Below are positions 1 through 12,423 of a stretch of 64,000 bases of DNA, piece by piece. Position 1 is the stretch's first letter. Every line of letters begins with the position of its first letter. Origin of the DNA: Panaeolus papilionaceus (taxonomy: Eukaryota > Basidiomycota > Agaricomycetes > Agaricales); NCBI GenBank assembly GCA_015501605.1, contig JADNRZ010000007.1, forward strand, positions 496,001 through 560,000, in the 5' to 3' direction. The notes below the pieces were generated by a model, which was not told where the DNA came from, ran no database searches, and saw only the letters and a program-made list of their open reading frames with translations. A program made the position numbers and the translations under genes.

Positions 1-781
1 ATTTCAGAAGGCATCATAAATTGCCTCATCGTCACGAACTCAACAGAAGCCAACATCCAGCTGACACGCATACATGAACATATCTTTGCCCGTAAGTTTC
101 TACCCGTCTCCTTTACCTTACCAACGGTTCCCATTTATATCTCGTATCACTCAATTCATTTCATTTATACAGGCGATGCCATTGTGGCAAGTGTGTGGCG
201 TAGGCAAACCTTCTCAGCTGCTGTCGAGTCGTGCACGCCAGACATGTCGTTAAGCATCCTTTATGAACAGGTACCACAGCTTATGAAAGTCCTAAATGGA
301 AAAATCCCGGCTTCAGGGGGAGTGTCCATTCTGGAATCTGCCTACGCGTTTTCGCGAATGCTGCACGGATCAGGAGCAAGCGATGCTTTCTATCGCGCAT
401 TTGTTCCCGAGCTTGGAAGTGCGCTGTATCCACGGCAAATTGAACTCGTCAAAAGATGCTTGAAGAGTGAGAGAGGAGAAATGGACAGAGTGGGTGCCAC
501 AATTTTCCCGGGCCTCGTCAAGGTGTCGAGAGCAACCACGGCTCCAGGCATGGAAGAAACAGTCCAGGTGAGCAGTCTACTTGGCAGTAGACATGTGAGC
601 TTCGTCTGACGACACCTTTAATTAGACTGTTGTTCGCAGAGCGCAAGTCATCTGTGAATGTGCCATGGGTGGTTCCTGTGTGCCAGGCATGTCATTCGAA
701 CCACAGGCAGCCATGCCCCAAGTGATGATGAGCGGAATGCCTGGCCCGATGCCCCTTCCCCAAACAGGAGGATTCTTCTGA
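1..781 (+). CDS. Unrecognised protein, 3' part only
   Basis: This is the C-terminal 213 residues of a gene that begins before the window. Three exons fit (1-91, 173-567, 626-781) with clean GTAAGT and GTGAGC donors and CAG/TAG acceptors, and the frame stays open to a TGA at 779-781. The visible part is mostly helical-looking and soluble. It contains a charged stretch rich in Lys and Arg (RQIELVKRCLKSERGEMDRV), a Cys-containing piece (QVICECAMGG) and a Met/Pro/Gly-rich tail that ends GGFF. No membrane segment or catalytic motif was recognised. The clean splicing and sustained frame argue for a real gene. I do not recognise the family and assign no function. Confidence 0.6.
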
Positions 782-910
782 GCATTTTGTGACCCTTACG
801 ACACGGATTAATGTCGATTCTTGCGGATTTGTATGGTTTTTTTATCTGGTGCTGCCTTCTGTTTTATATCTAGTGTCTATTCCTCTCCCCATACCAACTG
901 TACATGGATT

Positions 911-3027
911 CTATACAACGAGTAGTGACGCCAGAGTTGCCTGGGTTTGTACAGCCTGATATTGTATCGCAAAATTAGTGTCTGCTGCTTTATTTTAAAT
1001 TATTTCATTGTGGACTTACCTCCAACGCTTGTTGAACCTCCAATCGCTTTCTGGCGCAATCTAACCAGTCACGGAGCAAACTCTTTGCAGGTCCCTTGAG
1101 CTGGTTGAGCTCCCGAGTGGCACTATCGAGGTCCTTTTCGTTGAGGTAGTATTCGGCACGCGCAAGAACGCTCAGAACATCATTGCCCGGAACAAGGCCT
1201 TGACGCTTGAATCGCAAGCCTGACAACGCCCTGCTGGCAAGATAGGAGAGAACGCCAGCGTTTTCATCTGGCACGAGCGCCACTTGAGAAACCTTGGGTG
1301 CAACCTCATTCACGAACCATGTGGCAAGGTCGGCGAATGGCTCCACACCGACATCGGGAACGTCACTCTCTTCTAGCGAATCGAGGACGACAGAAGCGAG
1401 TGGATCTTCGCGAGCGGCAGTAACGTGACGGAGTTTTCGAAGTTCATCACGGAAAGGTTGGCGCTTGTTGGATGAGAGCGCAACTCCATCAACGGCACGA
1501 ATGGCGGTCCACAGTGTGTGGATGCGAATGTTCTCGTCGAGGTAGGCCGAGTTGTCCAAAGCGATACGCTCAAGACGTTTGAGGTTTGCGGACAGCTCAT
1601 CAAGCTTGGCCAAGCGGCCACCACGCTCCTCCTCAACCCGAACCTTGATTTCACGTATCCATCGGCGCTGCAGCTCAATGCCTTGAGCAACAACCTCCTC
1701 CTTTAATCTATCCAGACGTTTTTAATAATGTAACACGAGAGTAAAAGGTATATCGGCACACCTCTCATTGATAAGCGCGGTTTGGACCTGAAGTTCATGA
1801 TTCAGTTTTTCCCGGTAAGCCCCAATCAAGTTGTTTCGCTCCTGCTCGAAAAGTTTGCGATAGCCATCCTCTTGCTGATCCAACTTGTCCTGGGCTTCCA
1901 TCTCCAACTCCAAAAGCTTGAGGGTGTATTCACGTGTCTGTTCGTCCATCTTCGCCTCCAAAGCGGTACGTTCCTGATCCCTCACGGCTTCGATTCGGTC
2001 TACAAGCGCCGATAAGTCTGTCTTTGCACTTTCGAGAACATCTCCAGCTTTTTCAGCGGCTTTGGGGTCGGACTTGAGGTAGCTAGCCAAGTTGTCGATG
2101 GTTCCAGCAAGGTGGGAAATGATGGGTTCAGACGCGGTCGACACAGCAGGGGCGACAAGGGGTAGTTCCACGACCTTCTCCTCGGGTTTAGATTCAGGAG
2201 AAGCTTTGGGTTTGGGAGGGGGAGGGCGTGCAAATCCGGGAGGTGGTTCAAAGCCAAGAGGCAGTGGGCGGTTGTATACATTGCTGTCATCAATTGTGAC
2301 AGGTGCTTCTTCGGTGACGATAACCTCGACGATAGCAGGTGTTGGCTTGTCAAAGGCCTTGCCGGAAATTGCTGCCTCAGCTCTCTGGACGAGCTCGGAG
2401 TACTCAAACACAACTTTCTCTGCAACTTTGTTTGCGGCTTCAGCAGCTTTCTCGACAGCCTTTTCCACCTTTTTGTCCACTTTCTTGACCTCCTCCTCCA
2501 CAGTTGTTGTCGTTTTTTTCAAGACTTTGAAGGGGAGAGCCTGGGGAACAGGTTCGGCCGACTTCTTCTTATCTTGGTCAACCTTTTGCGCTGCTTCTGG
2601 GTTCTGGATTCCGTTGATAGTATCCTTCGCAAAGTTGTAGGTCTTCACCACCACGTTGGTGCCTGCAGTTACCACATCCTGAACGGTAAGTGTTTCCCAA
2701 CCGTGAGCTTGACCATATTCCAATACTGACTGGCCGAGGGGAATTTTGTCGGAGAAGAAGTCGTAGTATGTTTGGTTGTTGTACGCGACGAAAGCACTTC
2801 CGGTGTAGAAACCTCCCGTCAAGAGAGTGGTCGCAAAAATAAACCTGCGAACGATCGGTTTCTTCTTTGGAGTAGGGACAGCTTCAGTTGTTAAACGCTT
2901 CAAAAAATGTGAGCATTAGATTTCCGTCGGATATGCTGGAGCGGAAACATACCCGCTTAACCACTCTTGTGGTTGGTCTGCTGGAAGTCGAGGCGGCCTG
3001 CCTCGAGACAGGAATAGCTCGATACAT
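911..3027 (-). CDS. MIC60: MICOS complex subunit MIC60 (mitofilin)
   Basis: MIC60 is the inner-membrane core of the MICOS complex, which shapes mitochondrial crista junctions. Four exons join in frame (2953-3027, 1762-2897, 1020-1707, 911-955) to give 647 residues, close to fungal mitofilins. The start at 3027 opens a basic, Ser/Thr/Arg-rich presequence (MYRAIPVSRQAAS). A single membrane segment follows (FIFATTLLTGGFYTGSAFVA), then a Pro/Lys-rich variable region, a long coiled coil and the conserved mitofilin C-terminal domain. The last 14 residues sit on a separate 45-base exon; without it the frame stops after EVSPQ, which lacks the usual family ending. The gene is divergent from ATG22. The identification is firm and the first and last exons are inferred by splice signals. 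Confidence 0.9.
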
Positions 3028-3359
3028 TCCCCGGCTGACAGGCTACTGCCTTCTAACGCCTATTGGTATCAAAGGGATGAAAAGTATACAAGTTCGTCGT
3101 AGTCGACGTCGTTGAGCGAGTTGGCTTGTTTGTGTCCGAGTTTGTCCGTCTACAGTCGGTTCGAAGCACGTGAACAGTCATCCGAAATTGCATCACCAAA
3201 TTCTCAGCCTGACAGTGGCCAATCCCTTGCAACTTGACTTTGATCTTATACCATCCTCTAAAAATACTTTTTTTACCCATCGACTAAGTATTCAAATAAA
3301 CACTTTTGTGCTTCTTGCTCCTTATAAGAAATGCAATTGGAGCCCAGTCGGTTTTTGAT
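3028..3359. promoter_or_regulatory. Divergent intergenic region, MIC60 / ATG22
   Basis: These 332 bases separate two divergently transcribed genes and must hold both 5' untranslated regions and promoters. No convincing TATA box or repeat was seen. Short frames here are not supported. Confidence 0.4.
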
Positions 3360-5831
3360 ATGCCCATTGACATGTCAAGTCCAGATACGCCCACCAAAGG
3401 AGACCCACCGGCAGCAAGTAGCCAAGCAGAAGCTGCTGATAAGCCCCTTCAGTCAGCGTCAAGCCATTATTTAACAACGCGCAGAGAGCTTTGGTCATAT
3501 TACCTGTACTATGTCGGAAACAATGGCCTTTCAGGGTTTAATTTTGGGCCGTCTCAATACCAGAACCTTTTGTTTCTTGCTGGGTTTGATCCAACTGTAC
3601 CTGGTTCTAATGCACCCTGTAGCAGCAACGGATGTGTCTTGTTCTACTTAGGCAAGCTTCGAGATAGTAAGTCACAATATCGACCATTTTACTTGCTGTA
3701 ATCGTTCATAATGCTCAACAGTCAACTCTATCGTCCTTCTTACGAATGGCATAAGTTTCGCGATTCAAGCAGTGTTACTCATTATCATTGGTGCTTGGGC
3801 AGACTATGGAACGTGGAGGTAAATAAAGCGATTCGATATCACACTCCCTTCCACTAAACCGATGCCTTAGGCCACAAATTACTGTGTTGTTTACGGTTAT
3901 GGCGGTTGCTGTTTCCTTCGCTTGGCTTGGAGTGGAAGACCCATCTAAATGGCAGGCTGCCACTGCTCTTTATGTTTTAGGGTGTAAGAAATATATGGTT
4001 TTTAGTGATCATAAGCTTATCATTAATCGCCTCCCAAGTGATTACCTACCAGGTATATTTCAACAACCGTCGATATGCGAAGGTTGGCAACTGATCTTGT
4101 GTGCAGGTCACATTGACGTTCTGGACAGCGGCGTTTCCAGGTCTGGCTCAAAACCTTCCAGAAATTCAGGCGTCCAAACTGCAAGTAAAGGATGGCAGCA
4201 AAAGGTACTGTGTTACGTTTCTTTTGTTCCTTTGTTAGCTAACTCATCACTACAGTGTCGAAGACCACACCCGAATGGAGTCTCTCGCTCGTAATCGAAT
4301 CTCCAATATTTCGTTCGCAGTTTGTTCTTCGGGCGAAGTTATCATCCTTGCTGTTATGGTTGGAATTTTGAGGGGATTACACGCTGAATCAAGTGTTGAA
4401 AATAATACCAAGGCTTTCAGTGTCCTGATAGCGTTCTCTGGGGGAGTGTGGCGTATGTGGTTTACTAATCGACATTTAAACCCTGACCCATTTTGTCGTC
4501 AGTGCTTTGCGCATTGCCATGGTTTTTGTTGGAGAAACGGCGACCAGGTCTCAGCCTCCCACCTGGTACATCACTTCTGACCATTGGACCGAAACAGGTG
4601 GTTGTGGCGTTTAAGAAGTGTTTTCGTCTGAAGCAGACCTTCCTATATCTGGTATTTTACTTTTTGATGCAAGTGTTTCGCAACTCAATCATCGACATGC
4701 ACTGACTCGACTTGTCCAGGGGAGATGTTCTCAACACCACTGTGTATGTACAAGATCTACGAGCTCCTATTGAGTACTCACAGTATCCTTGCATAAAGGA
4801 CGGTCGTTGGAACGCTTCAAAACTCGTTCGTAAATTTCTGTGTGCCCTCGATGCGTCACCTCTCCTGATATCATTTATTTCGTAGAATCGTTGCATATTC
4901 GACCCTTCAGCTCACCTTGCTGCTCATTGTTGGAATTGTCGCACAGGCCCTGGGTATATAGTGAGCCATAGGATTGTGATCCCTTGAAATTGCAGTCTGA
5001 CTCTGTGATTCAGCACATTTTGGAAGGTACAGCATCACTATAAAATAAGGACCAAAACAGTCAGTCATGCACAAATACGCGCCACTTTCCTTCCTCACCC
5101 CTTTTAGATGCTACTTTTCAATGTATTTTGGATTATTGTAGGCATCTACAGCATCTCCTCTTCAAATATTTTCCTGATTCCTGATTGCAGCTGTTGACGA
5201 TTTGGGGCTTGATTGGAGTGCACACGGATTCGTTTGGTTTCAAGCACATCTGGGAGGTATGGTGAGTGCACTTTGGTTGCACATGCTGTTCAAAGAGGTA
5301 CTGAATTACACCATATAGGGCGTATCAGGCATTCTACGGCTTTTTTGTTTGTCCTTGGTATGCCTATAGTCAAACAATGATAAGTGAAGTCTCGCCACTG
5401 CCTCAAATGTGACCCCAAATCTCTTTTTTTTGAGGGCTATACACTCATTCATTTTTCAGGTTTCTGTTCTTTGCCCTGTTTTCAGTGGTGCGCCGGCTAA
5501 TCCGATCGTACCCTATCCCATCACGCTCATTTGGATATCTAATGTTAGGTCGGGAAAACGTCAGCATTCATAGGACCATTGGTTTCCAGTGCCATTATTA
5601 CGGCTTCGAACAACAATGACAACATGCCCTTTGCATTTCTTTTCGCTCTGTAAGACTTATGCGGTTTCTCAAGTTCAGCATCTGATCGAATATAACAGGG
5701 GAGTTTTTAGTACCGTCTTTCTCTGGATGGTAGATATGGATAAAGCTGTGGAAGAGTGCAACGCTTTTGTGCTCGCGGAAGAAACGGAAAAGGCTTTCAA
5801 CATCGGAGGGAGCGCATCTCGGTCAAACTAG
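3360..5831 (+). CDS. ATG22: Atg22-like vacuolar amino acid exporter
   Basis: Atg22 is a vacuolar membrane transporter of the major facilitator superfamily that releases amino acids from autophagic breakdown. The start at 3360 gives a short Pro/Ser-rich N-terminus followed by the family hallmark around LWSYYLYYVGNNGLSGFNF. Successive exons encode membrane helices such as SIVLLTNGISFAIQAVLLII, the region LTFWTAAFPGLAQNLP, and WYAYSQTMISEVSP typical of this family. The last exon ends in a soluble tail (EETEKAFNIGGSASRSN) at 5831. At least nine short introns are needed. I placed the first donor at 3667 and checked several others by eye, but the joins between about 4700 and 5330 are approximate. 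The family call is firm. Confidence 0.87.
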
Positions 5832-6105
5832 GCAAATCATGCTGGGTATGTAAAAACCTAAATATCACTGCAATTGTTGGTATCCGACATGTATGTCCCC
5901 GTCAATGCACGGACACCCTCCTCGGTGTGTCAGGACTCTTTGAATACACAATATGGCTGGATGTCGTGGTGGACTCGTGACCGCAACGCAATCCTTGGAA
6001 ATGACCATCAATTGTGAGAAGCATCGGCATAAATCGCTCAACAAATATATAGCACCGGGGTCGGGATTCATCGCCTTCTTACTTTCCTCTCTACTATCTG
6101 CGAGT

Positions 6106-7668
6106 ATGATAACTGGGCCCCAACCACCCTCTCACAGACAGCTCTCAAATGGAACTTTCCCAAACGATTTTCAAGAGCCCAAAATGTTCAGCGTTGAACT
6201 TCGGAAACCTGGAGCACCTCTTGGAACACTGACTTTAATCGCTGATGCTAGCCTCTCCAGCGATTCTCCTGTGTATATACAAGGCTTCCCTGTTCATGGT
6301 ACTGTAAAGTTACAGTGTGATAAACCGATGGATATCCGCGCTGTTGTAGTAAAAGTGGGTCATCTCTGGAATATACAAACCTTATCCGTTGATACAACAT
6401 TCTTATCCCTCCTATGTAGATTCTAGGGACCTTGCAGATTGGCGTCAACGAAACAGAGCGTGTTTTTCTTGAACAGTCGCAAATCCTATGGGTATAACCA
6501 CCAACGAGAAGCAAATGCGGGGGGATATTTTGGAAAAATGATGAATGCAAGCTACAAGGAACTCGCACATGGACGTTTTCCATGATGCTTCCCAAGGAGA
6601 TTACCACTCCCTCGCGCAAAGTACACTTGGGAGATACCTATATGCTTCCTCAGACTCTGACTGATTTCGAAACCGGCACGAACGTGACCTACGAAGTGAT
6701 CCTTCAATTGGTTTGGGGCCCTTTTCATCCAGACGATGAGGACGTTTGACCTTGTTTGACTACCCTGTATTTTGGTCTGATCTCTTTTTTATAGGCTTAT
6801 CATGCCTTTGGGGTTTATTCCAATTATTCGGCCGCCGACGCTTCCTATGATGTGCCAGCGGGCATATTTAAACGATTTACCCCTTGATAGTCCGTTCGAG
6901 GACCCACAAAGCTGGCACTCACTGGCGCCAGTTGAGATTATGAGAGGAGTGGATGGCAACCACCTGCGTAAGCCCGTTGTTTGTACGGTCAGTTTTCTCT
7001 ATCTACGCTAAATGCTGTCCCCACTGACAACTTCGGTTGAATCAGCTGTTTCTTGCTAAGCCGGTTAGTTGGGTTTCTGTTGGGTTTCTGTGTTACTTTT
7101 TCTGAATCTAACACTGGCTTCAGCTCTCATATACAAGGGGTTCTTTTATTCCTCTCTTCATCAGTGTTGACGGTGGAGCGAAAGGGATAGTTGATGTCCT
7201 CACCTCGCTACCTGCGTTTCCAGTATGCCTGTTACAACGGAGTATCATTGGCGCTCACCTTGCAGGAGAGGAGCTGCCTTCATCAGCCTGGAAAGTGGTG
7301 AAAGATGCTTCCAACATGGCTGTGTGGAGATCAAACATTTTGTCTGATGCCGGTATTCGTCACGGTACGGGAGCACATCAAAGGACACTGCATGGCGAAC
7401 TTCATCTCCCTGCTGATCTCAATCCCACTACACACATCTTCAACTTTCAAATTGAGGTTAGTGTTGCACTCTTGCACCTTCGAGAGTAGTGATGAAATAT
7501 ACAACCTTTATACAGTACGCGGTTGCTCTCTTTCCGATGCACAATACTGGATCAGTTTCCACAGGCAAGCGGTCATTAGTTATTCAACCCATAAATGTCG
7601 CCACAAGCTATGCAGCCGGACCCCAGCCGAAAAGCATGGTACTCAGACAGGTCCACACTGCACAATAG
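6106..7668 (+). CDS. Alpha-arrestin-like protein, copy 1 of 6, probably degenerate
   Basis: First of six tandem arrestin-fold paralogues. Recognisable blocks match the others: an N-terminal strand region (LGTLTLIADASL), a WTFSMMLPKEITTP block, a 18-base microexon at 7046-7063 encoding LFLAKP, SYTRGSFIPLF and the closing exon beginning YAVALF. Two lesions are visible. After QILW the frame reads GTA TAA; this is tolerated only if a roughly 60-base intron starts there, and copy 2 does have an intron near this point. After GPFHPDD the donor dinucleotide that copies 2-6 all carry in phase 2 reads GAGGAC here, with no GT; the nearby GTTTGA would shift frame. The N-terminus has PPSH where copy 2 has PPSY. 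It is either a pseudogene or a badly diverged copy. The start at 6106 is the best of two in-frame ATGs. Confidence 0.6.
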
Positions 7669-8167
7669 CAAGTGCAGACCAGATACGATCCAAATGGCAA
7701 CACACAGAAGCTCAACCTCTTGTTATAATTTTGGTCTCAGCGGCTAGTCTGCCGCAGATGGGTTTCGAGTTTTGATGTACTCTGTTCGGAATTCAGTGTT
7801 TTGCATGGTCTTAAACCTCCGGATATCTCTCCACGCGGCCCCTCTCTATAGACGGTGGAATGACCATGTGTTTCTTTTGAACTACTATTAAACAGACAAC
7901 TGTCAGCTCAATTCATGGTCTTAATCCTTATCATTTCTTGATAACGCCCCGGGCTGTCTGACGTCTGACGAGCTCATAGACCACATTGTGATACCGAATC
8001 TGACGATTCAGAGTGACGAGCGATGACATTGTGCATAGTGACGCAAACAGGATGCATATGGCCCATAACTCCAGTAGGTTGTGCTATTTTTACTATACGA
8101 TGATGGACTGCTATTCATATTGACTGCCTAATGAACACACTTCAGCTACGCGCATCTGTACCCCAAG
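7669..8167. other. Spacer between arrestin copies 1 and 2
   Basis: About 500 bases without a supported gene. It must contain the 3' end of copy 1 and the promoter of copy 2. No repeat, TATA box or conserved block was recognised. Confidence 0.4.
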
Positions 8168-9896
8168 ATGTCTTCCCTGCACAACACCGATCGTCATCCC
8201 TCATTGAGTTTCCAGTCTCAGAGCCAGACACCATCCAGTACTCACCCCCCTTCCTACAAGTCGACACCAGCTACATCGCTATTTTCAGACAGTCGAAACT
8301 CGAGCTCAACTGGCGGTCTTCAAGAGTTTTTCTATGAATTGTCAAATGCTGGAAAGCCATATCTAAAAGTGACATTACTGGCGAACGGAGTATTGGCAAA
8401 GCATCAGCCGACAATCGTTCAGGGTATGCGGTTAAGTGGGAATGTACAATTTCACCTGGGAAATGGAGACGACGTTCTGTCACTCACTGGTATCGTCGGT
8501 CATGCTCCTAGTCATTATGCGCCAGTGAATTGACAGCATTTGACCAGGTTCAAGGAAAACTCCTCTACGGAAGTCATGAAGGCGGTGGAAAATCTTTGGT
8601 GTTTCTGCGCATTGTCAAGGAGTTTTACTCTCGTCAATCAGGTATGAAGTCTTTCTTTGTCTAAACTCATTCCCGAAGTATCTAAATACTATCATTTATA
8701 GGCTCTCCCAAACCATCGGGCGATTTTTCCTGGTCCTTTGACATAGAACTCCCCAAAGACGTCACCATTCCAGTGCCTGAGACGCCTGGAGAAACTAGAA
8801 CGTTTAGCATGCCACAGACAACTCAAGAGCGCCAAAGCCGAGCAAGCACAGTGTACGGACTAACCTTCCAAATTGTCCGGGGAAAGTTCAAAACAAATAA
8901 AGAGTGTGTATTTCTCAGAACGGTATTGTGAGTCTCCTATGGGTTGCTAATTTGTTGTGATGAACAAGATTATCATTCCCATTCAACTACATTCCCATCA
9001 CATCAGCGCCTCCGCTTCCGATAAAGAGGCGTGATGCATACCAGGATGGAACCCCTTTGCCCAATCCTTCAGCGGATCCCAGCAGCTGGAAAGCACTCGA
9101 CGAAGTCCAGATCGTAGGTACATTGTCCAATAAAAAGCCTGTGGATGTGGGTTGCACGGTCAGTGTCTACTTACGCCTATGGGACACTTCATTCTCATCC
9201 TTTGCGCACATTTGATCAGCTGTTTATTGGGAGCCCGGTGGGTCAATTCAAGCCTGCCAATGCTGTCTACTAATTTACAAATAGGTAACCTATACTCGAG
9301 GGTCTGTTATACCTTTGTACATCCAGTTCGAGGGAGCCGACCAGGAATCTTTACACCTACTAGCATCACCGAAAGCTATCCTAATCTGCATGAAAAGGAT
9401 AATCAATACCCATCCCATCCCGACAAAAAAGACATCAGACATTCACATTTGGAAACCAATGTCCAGCTATTCACGACCAGCAGTGTGGGACCCAAGGCCT
9501 ATAGATGACAGCCTCCCTGTCAAACCTGGCCAAATATTCCGTGTAGCTCTTCGGGGCGAAATACATCTCAGCTTGCATCTTATACCGACGACGTGCATCG
9601 GGCACTTTACTGTTGACGTGAGTCTTGTATCCTATCCTCCGATTATGCACCGCCGATTTCCCCTATTGTTGTAATGGCAGTACTCCGTCATATTGGTGAC
9701 GCCCGCAGTTCCTGGATTCGAAAGCAGCGAATCCAACCCATCTCGAATTTTGGCAACAAAAAACATCCAAATTGTGACAGCATATGCCACTGGCCCTCGG
9801 CCGCAGCGCATGTTACCACCATCGGAGGAATCTTTGCAAGAGCTTTTCCAATATCGAGGAAAGGATTTTAACCTGCAGTATAAGGTGGCTTTTTAG
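8168..9896 (+). CDS. Alpha-arrestin-like protein, copy 2 of 6
   Basis: Arrestin-fold protein, probably an adaptor that brings a Nedd4/Rsp5-type ubiquitin ligase to membrane cargo. The N-terminus is Ser/Thr/Pro-rich with a PPSY motif near residue 20. Arrestin N blocks follow (QGKLLYGSHEGGG, FSWSFDIELPKDVTIP, YGLTFQIVRGKF), then NYIPITSAPPLP, the microexon LFIGSP at 9220-9237, TYTRGSVIPLYIQFEG, and a last exon starting YSVILV that ends at 9896. About seven introns are needed. One extra intron interrupts the loop after YSRQS, absent from most other copies. The first donor appears to be the weak GTCGGT after SLTGI; this is the least certain join. Family level is confident, function is inferred. 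Confidence 0.78.
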
Positions 9897-10384
9897 CTTT
9901 ACATATATACATGTGAATGGATGAACGGGCTGCGATCATCTCGCTTTTTTTGCTTGGCAAGCACCCTGGAAGACACCGCTTGTCCATGTGTAAGTCCAAA
10001 GAGGCAAAATATTCTACTTCTGTAAAAAATAGATTTGCTTGGTGGCGGTATTTACGTAAACCTGTTGTCAGAATAACACGACTGTGATCGGTGCTTAAGC
10101 GCTGTGCCCATTCGACTCCAACCATGACTTCTGGAGACCCTGCTGGGCTGATTATGCCTGCTCATGGGTCATTGGCTGAACTTGCCAAATCTAAACAACA
10201 TACTAATCTCCGGTGTTTGACAGCTCTCAAAAAGTACAGGTACAGATAGGTCTGCCAAGATATCTTTGTATGCAGATCCGATGTAGACGAAGGTTTCGTA
10301 TTCGTTACCGAATGTCTGTATAGGCATATATATATAAGGTTGACCTGATATGCTGGCGTCCTTCGCCAGCAGCCCTCTGGAACC
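9897..10384. other. Spacer between arrestin copies 2 and 3
   Basis: About 490 bases with no supported gene. The last 60 bases carry the TATA-like run listed separately for copy 3. Confidence 0.4.
10327..10337 (+). promoter_or_regulatory. TATA-like element upstream of arrestin copy 3
   Basis: The run TATATATATAA ends 48 bases before the proposed ATG at 10385. The distance suits a short 5' leader. It is a sequence match only. Confidence 0.4.
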
Positions 10385-11977
10385 ATGGCCCTATCCAGCG
10401 TTACCCCTCGAGAGTACACTATCGAAGAAAGCGGTGCACCTCTTCTCGTTACAACTCTTTTTATATCTTCGAACATTCCCAGCCACGTTCCCCCCACGTA
10501 TACTCAACAAGATCAAGTCAAGGGTAACGTCAAGCTCGTTCTCCGGAAAGCCCAGACTATCAAGGATGTCACATTTATCGTAGGTTTGTATGCTTTGTGC
10601 GTATGCCTCAATACTCATAAACATTCATAGGTTAGAGGAAAGCTTGTTTACGGATCATCTTTCGGCCCGGATGTGGGGCCGAGGATTTTGTGGTTTTATC
10701 AACGAAAGACAAAGCTCTGGGCCAAGGAAGATGGCCAGCCGACAAATAGCGATTCACCAGATATCCCTTCTCAAGTCCCTCCATCGTCAAATGCCTCTGG
10801 AAAGCTGCAAGGCACTTACATTTGGAATTTTTCTGTATCCTTTCCGCCTCCCAGCCAGATTCTACGACTCCGCCCCATCAACGGCAAAGAGCACGACAAA
10901 CCAGAATTCCGATTGCCGCATACGTTTCAAGAAGCTCATACTCACTGTCACGTCTCTTATTTTGCCTACGTCGAATTGCATCGAGGTGGCTTTAGTAGCG
11001 ATCAAGAGTAAACTTGTTCCTCGTTTGTTGCAGGCTCATTGGCTGACTACGCAATTCAAAGGATCACCATTCCCATAAACTACATTCCAGTGATAATACC
11101 GCCTCCTATTCCGCATCTTCGTCAAATGGCCTACCACGACGGAGACCCTATTCTGGGCCCTTCGATAGACCCCGACGGGTGGACTGCTGTTGAACCCGTC
11201 CGGATCAAAGGAAAACTTTTTCAGAAACGTTTGGTGGAAGTCACTTGTAAGGTAAGCCATGCGCAGCAGTCGGCCTCTGAGTCCATCAATCGATTTACTA
11301 GACCGCTTTTTACAGCTCTACATAGCCAACCCAGTTCGTGTTGTCTCCCCCAATGCGATGCTATCCAGTTCTAATGAAATTTATGGTCTAGCTCTCCTAT
11401 ACAAGAGGAACAGTAATTCCGCTATACATGGAGCTCGAAGGAAGTGATGTACAGGCGCTGGACATTCTGTCATCACCCAGGGCTCCGATCATACGCCTCA
11501 AGAGGATGGTTAACAGCCGTCCGGAGTCTCCATCCAAAAATAAGAACCTTTCTTTCAAAGTTTTAACCAATTACTCGCATCCTGCTGTTTGGTGGTCCAA
11601 CGAGCTTCCCGGGGCACAATTTGACCGTCAATCTACCAAGCGAACTCTACAAGGGGAGATACATCTCAAAAATAACCTAATACCTACTTCAGCAGTGGGG
11701 CATTTTTGGATCGAAGTACTCCTCTCAATAAATCCATAAGCAATAATTTGCTGATATATTCGTTTAGTATTCCGTCATCGTACTCCCTTCAAGCATCACC
11801 GGCTTCGAGTCTACAGAAATAAACCCTGAGAAGCCATTGGTCGAGAAACGAGTGGAAATCGTGACTGTTTATGCGCCAGGGGTGCGTCCAAAACGAATGG
11901 CCCCTGTTTCGTATGATGAGTCCCAGGATGCACTGCAGTCCAAGGATATAACTCTTCGAAACAAGATAACGCTCTGA
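10385..11977 (+). CDS. Alpha-arrestin-like protein, copy 3 of 6
   Basis: This copy has the shortest N-terminal tail: the arrestin fold begins almost at the start (MALSSVTPREYTIEESGAP). Exons then encode VRGKLVYGSS, TYIWNFSVSFPPPS, NYIPVIIPPPIPHLRQMAYH, the microexon LYIANP at 11316-11333, LSYTRGTVIPLYMELEG and a closing exon starting YSVIVL that ends at 11977. All joins tested keep the frame. The microexon is followed by the unusual donor GTTCGT. The C-terminal PPxY seen in copies 4-6 is degenerate here (APVSY), so binding to a WW-domain ligase is less certain. I see no lesion. Role as a trafficking adaptor is inferred from the family. Confidence 0.8.
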
Positions 11978-12423
11978 CGCATCATATAACGGTAATATAA
12001 ATTTATACCCCATTGTGAATGTACGAGTATCTAGGCTGGAGGTCGTGTAAATTTTTTGGGTGTATTCTTCGCGAATTTAAGAGGCATAGTTTAGCGCGCC
12101 AGCATAGCTTGACAAGGGAGGCAAGGCTGCCTCAACCCAACTTCAACCAGACGGCGTAGATGATATTGGTGCCCCTTGTCTTAACCCTGTCGACGTCATT
12201 AGGGCCTATCCACATGCTACGTGAGGGATTTTCTATATCAGTGACAGATACTCTATTGAACACGATAGCAGGTAGGTACCGAATCACCGTTCGGATCGCA
12301 GTGAGAATGTATTGCCGTACGTCCCTATTCATGGTGAAATCCGAAGTTTGTCTCTGGAAGAGAGCGTCACCCTTTTAAGCAGTGATACTCGTAAATGTAC
12401 CGACGAACGTTTCGACACTTGGC
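11978..12423. other. Spacer between arrestin copies 3 and 4
   Basis: About 450 bases with no supported gene or repeat. Short frames in it have no recognisable content. Confidence 0.35.

Noticed and set aside
2092..2640. Long plus-strand frame of 182 codons
   Set aside because: It is the antisense shadow of the MIC60 coiled-coil and Pro-rich region; no family content.
3140..3180. GGTTCGAAGC reminiscent of a tRNA T-loop
   Set aside because: No matching acceptor, D or anticodon arms could be folded around it.
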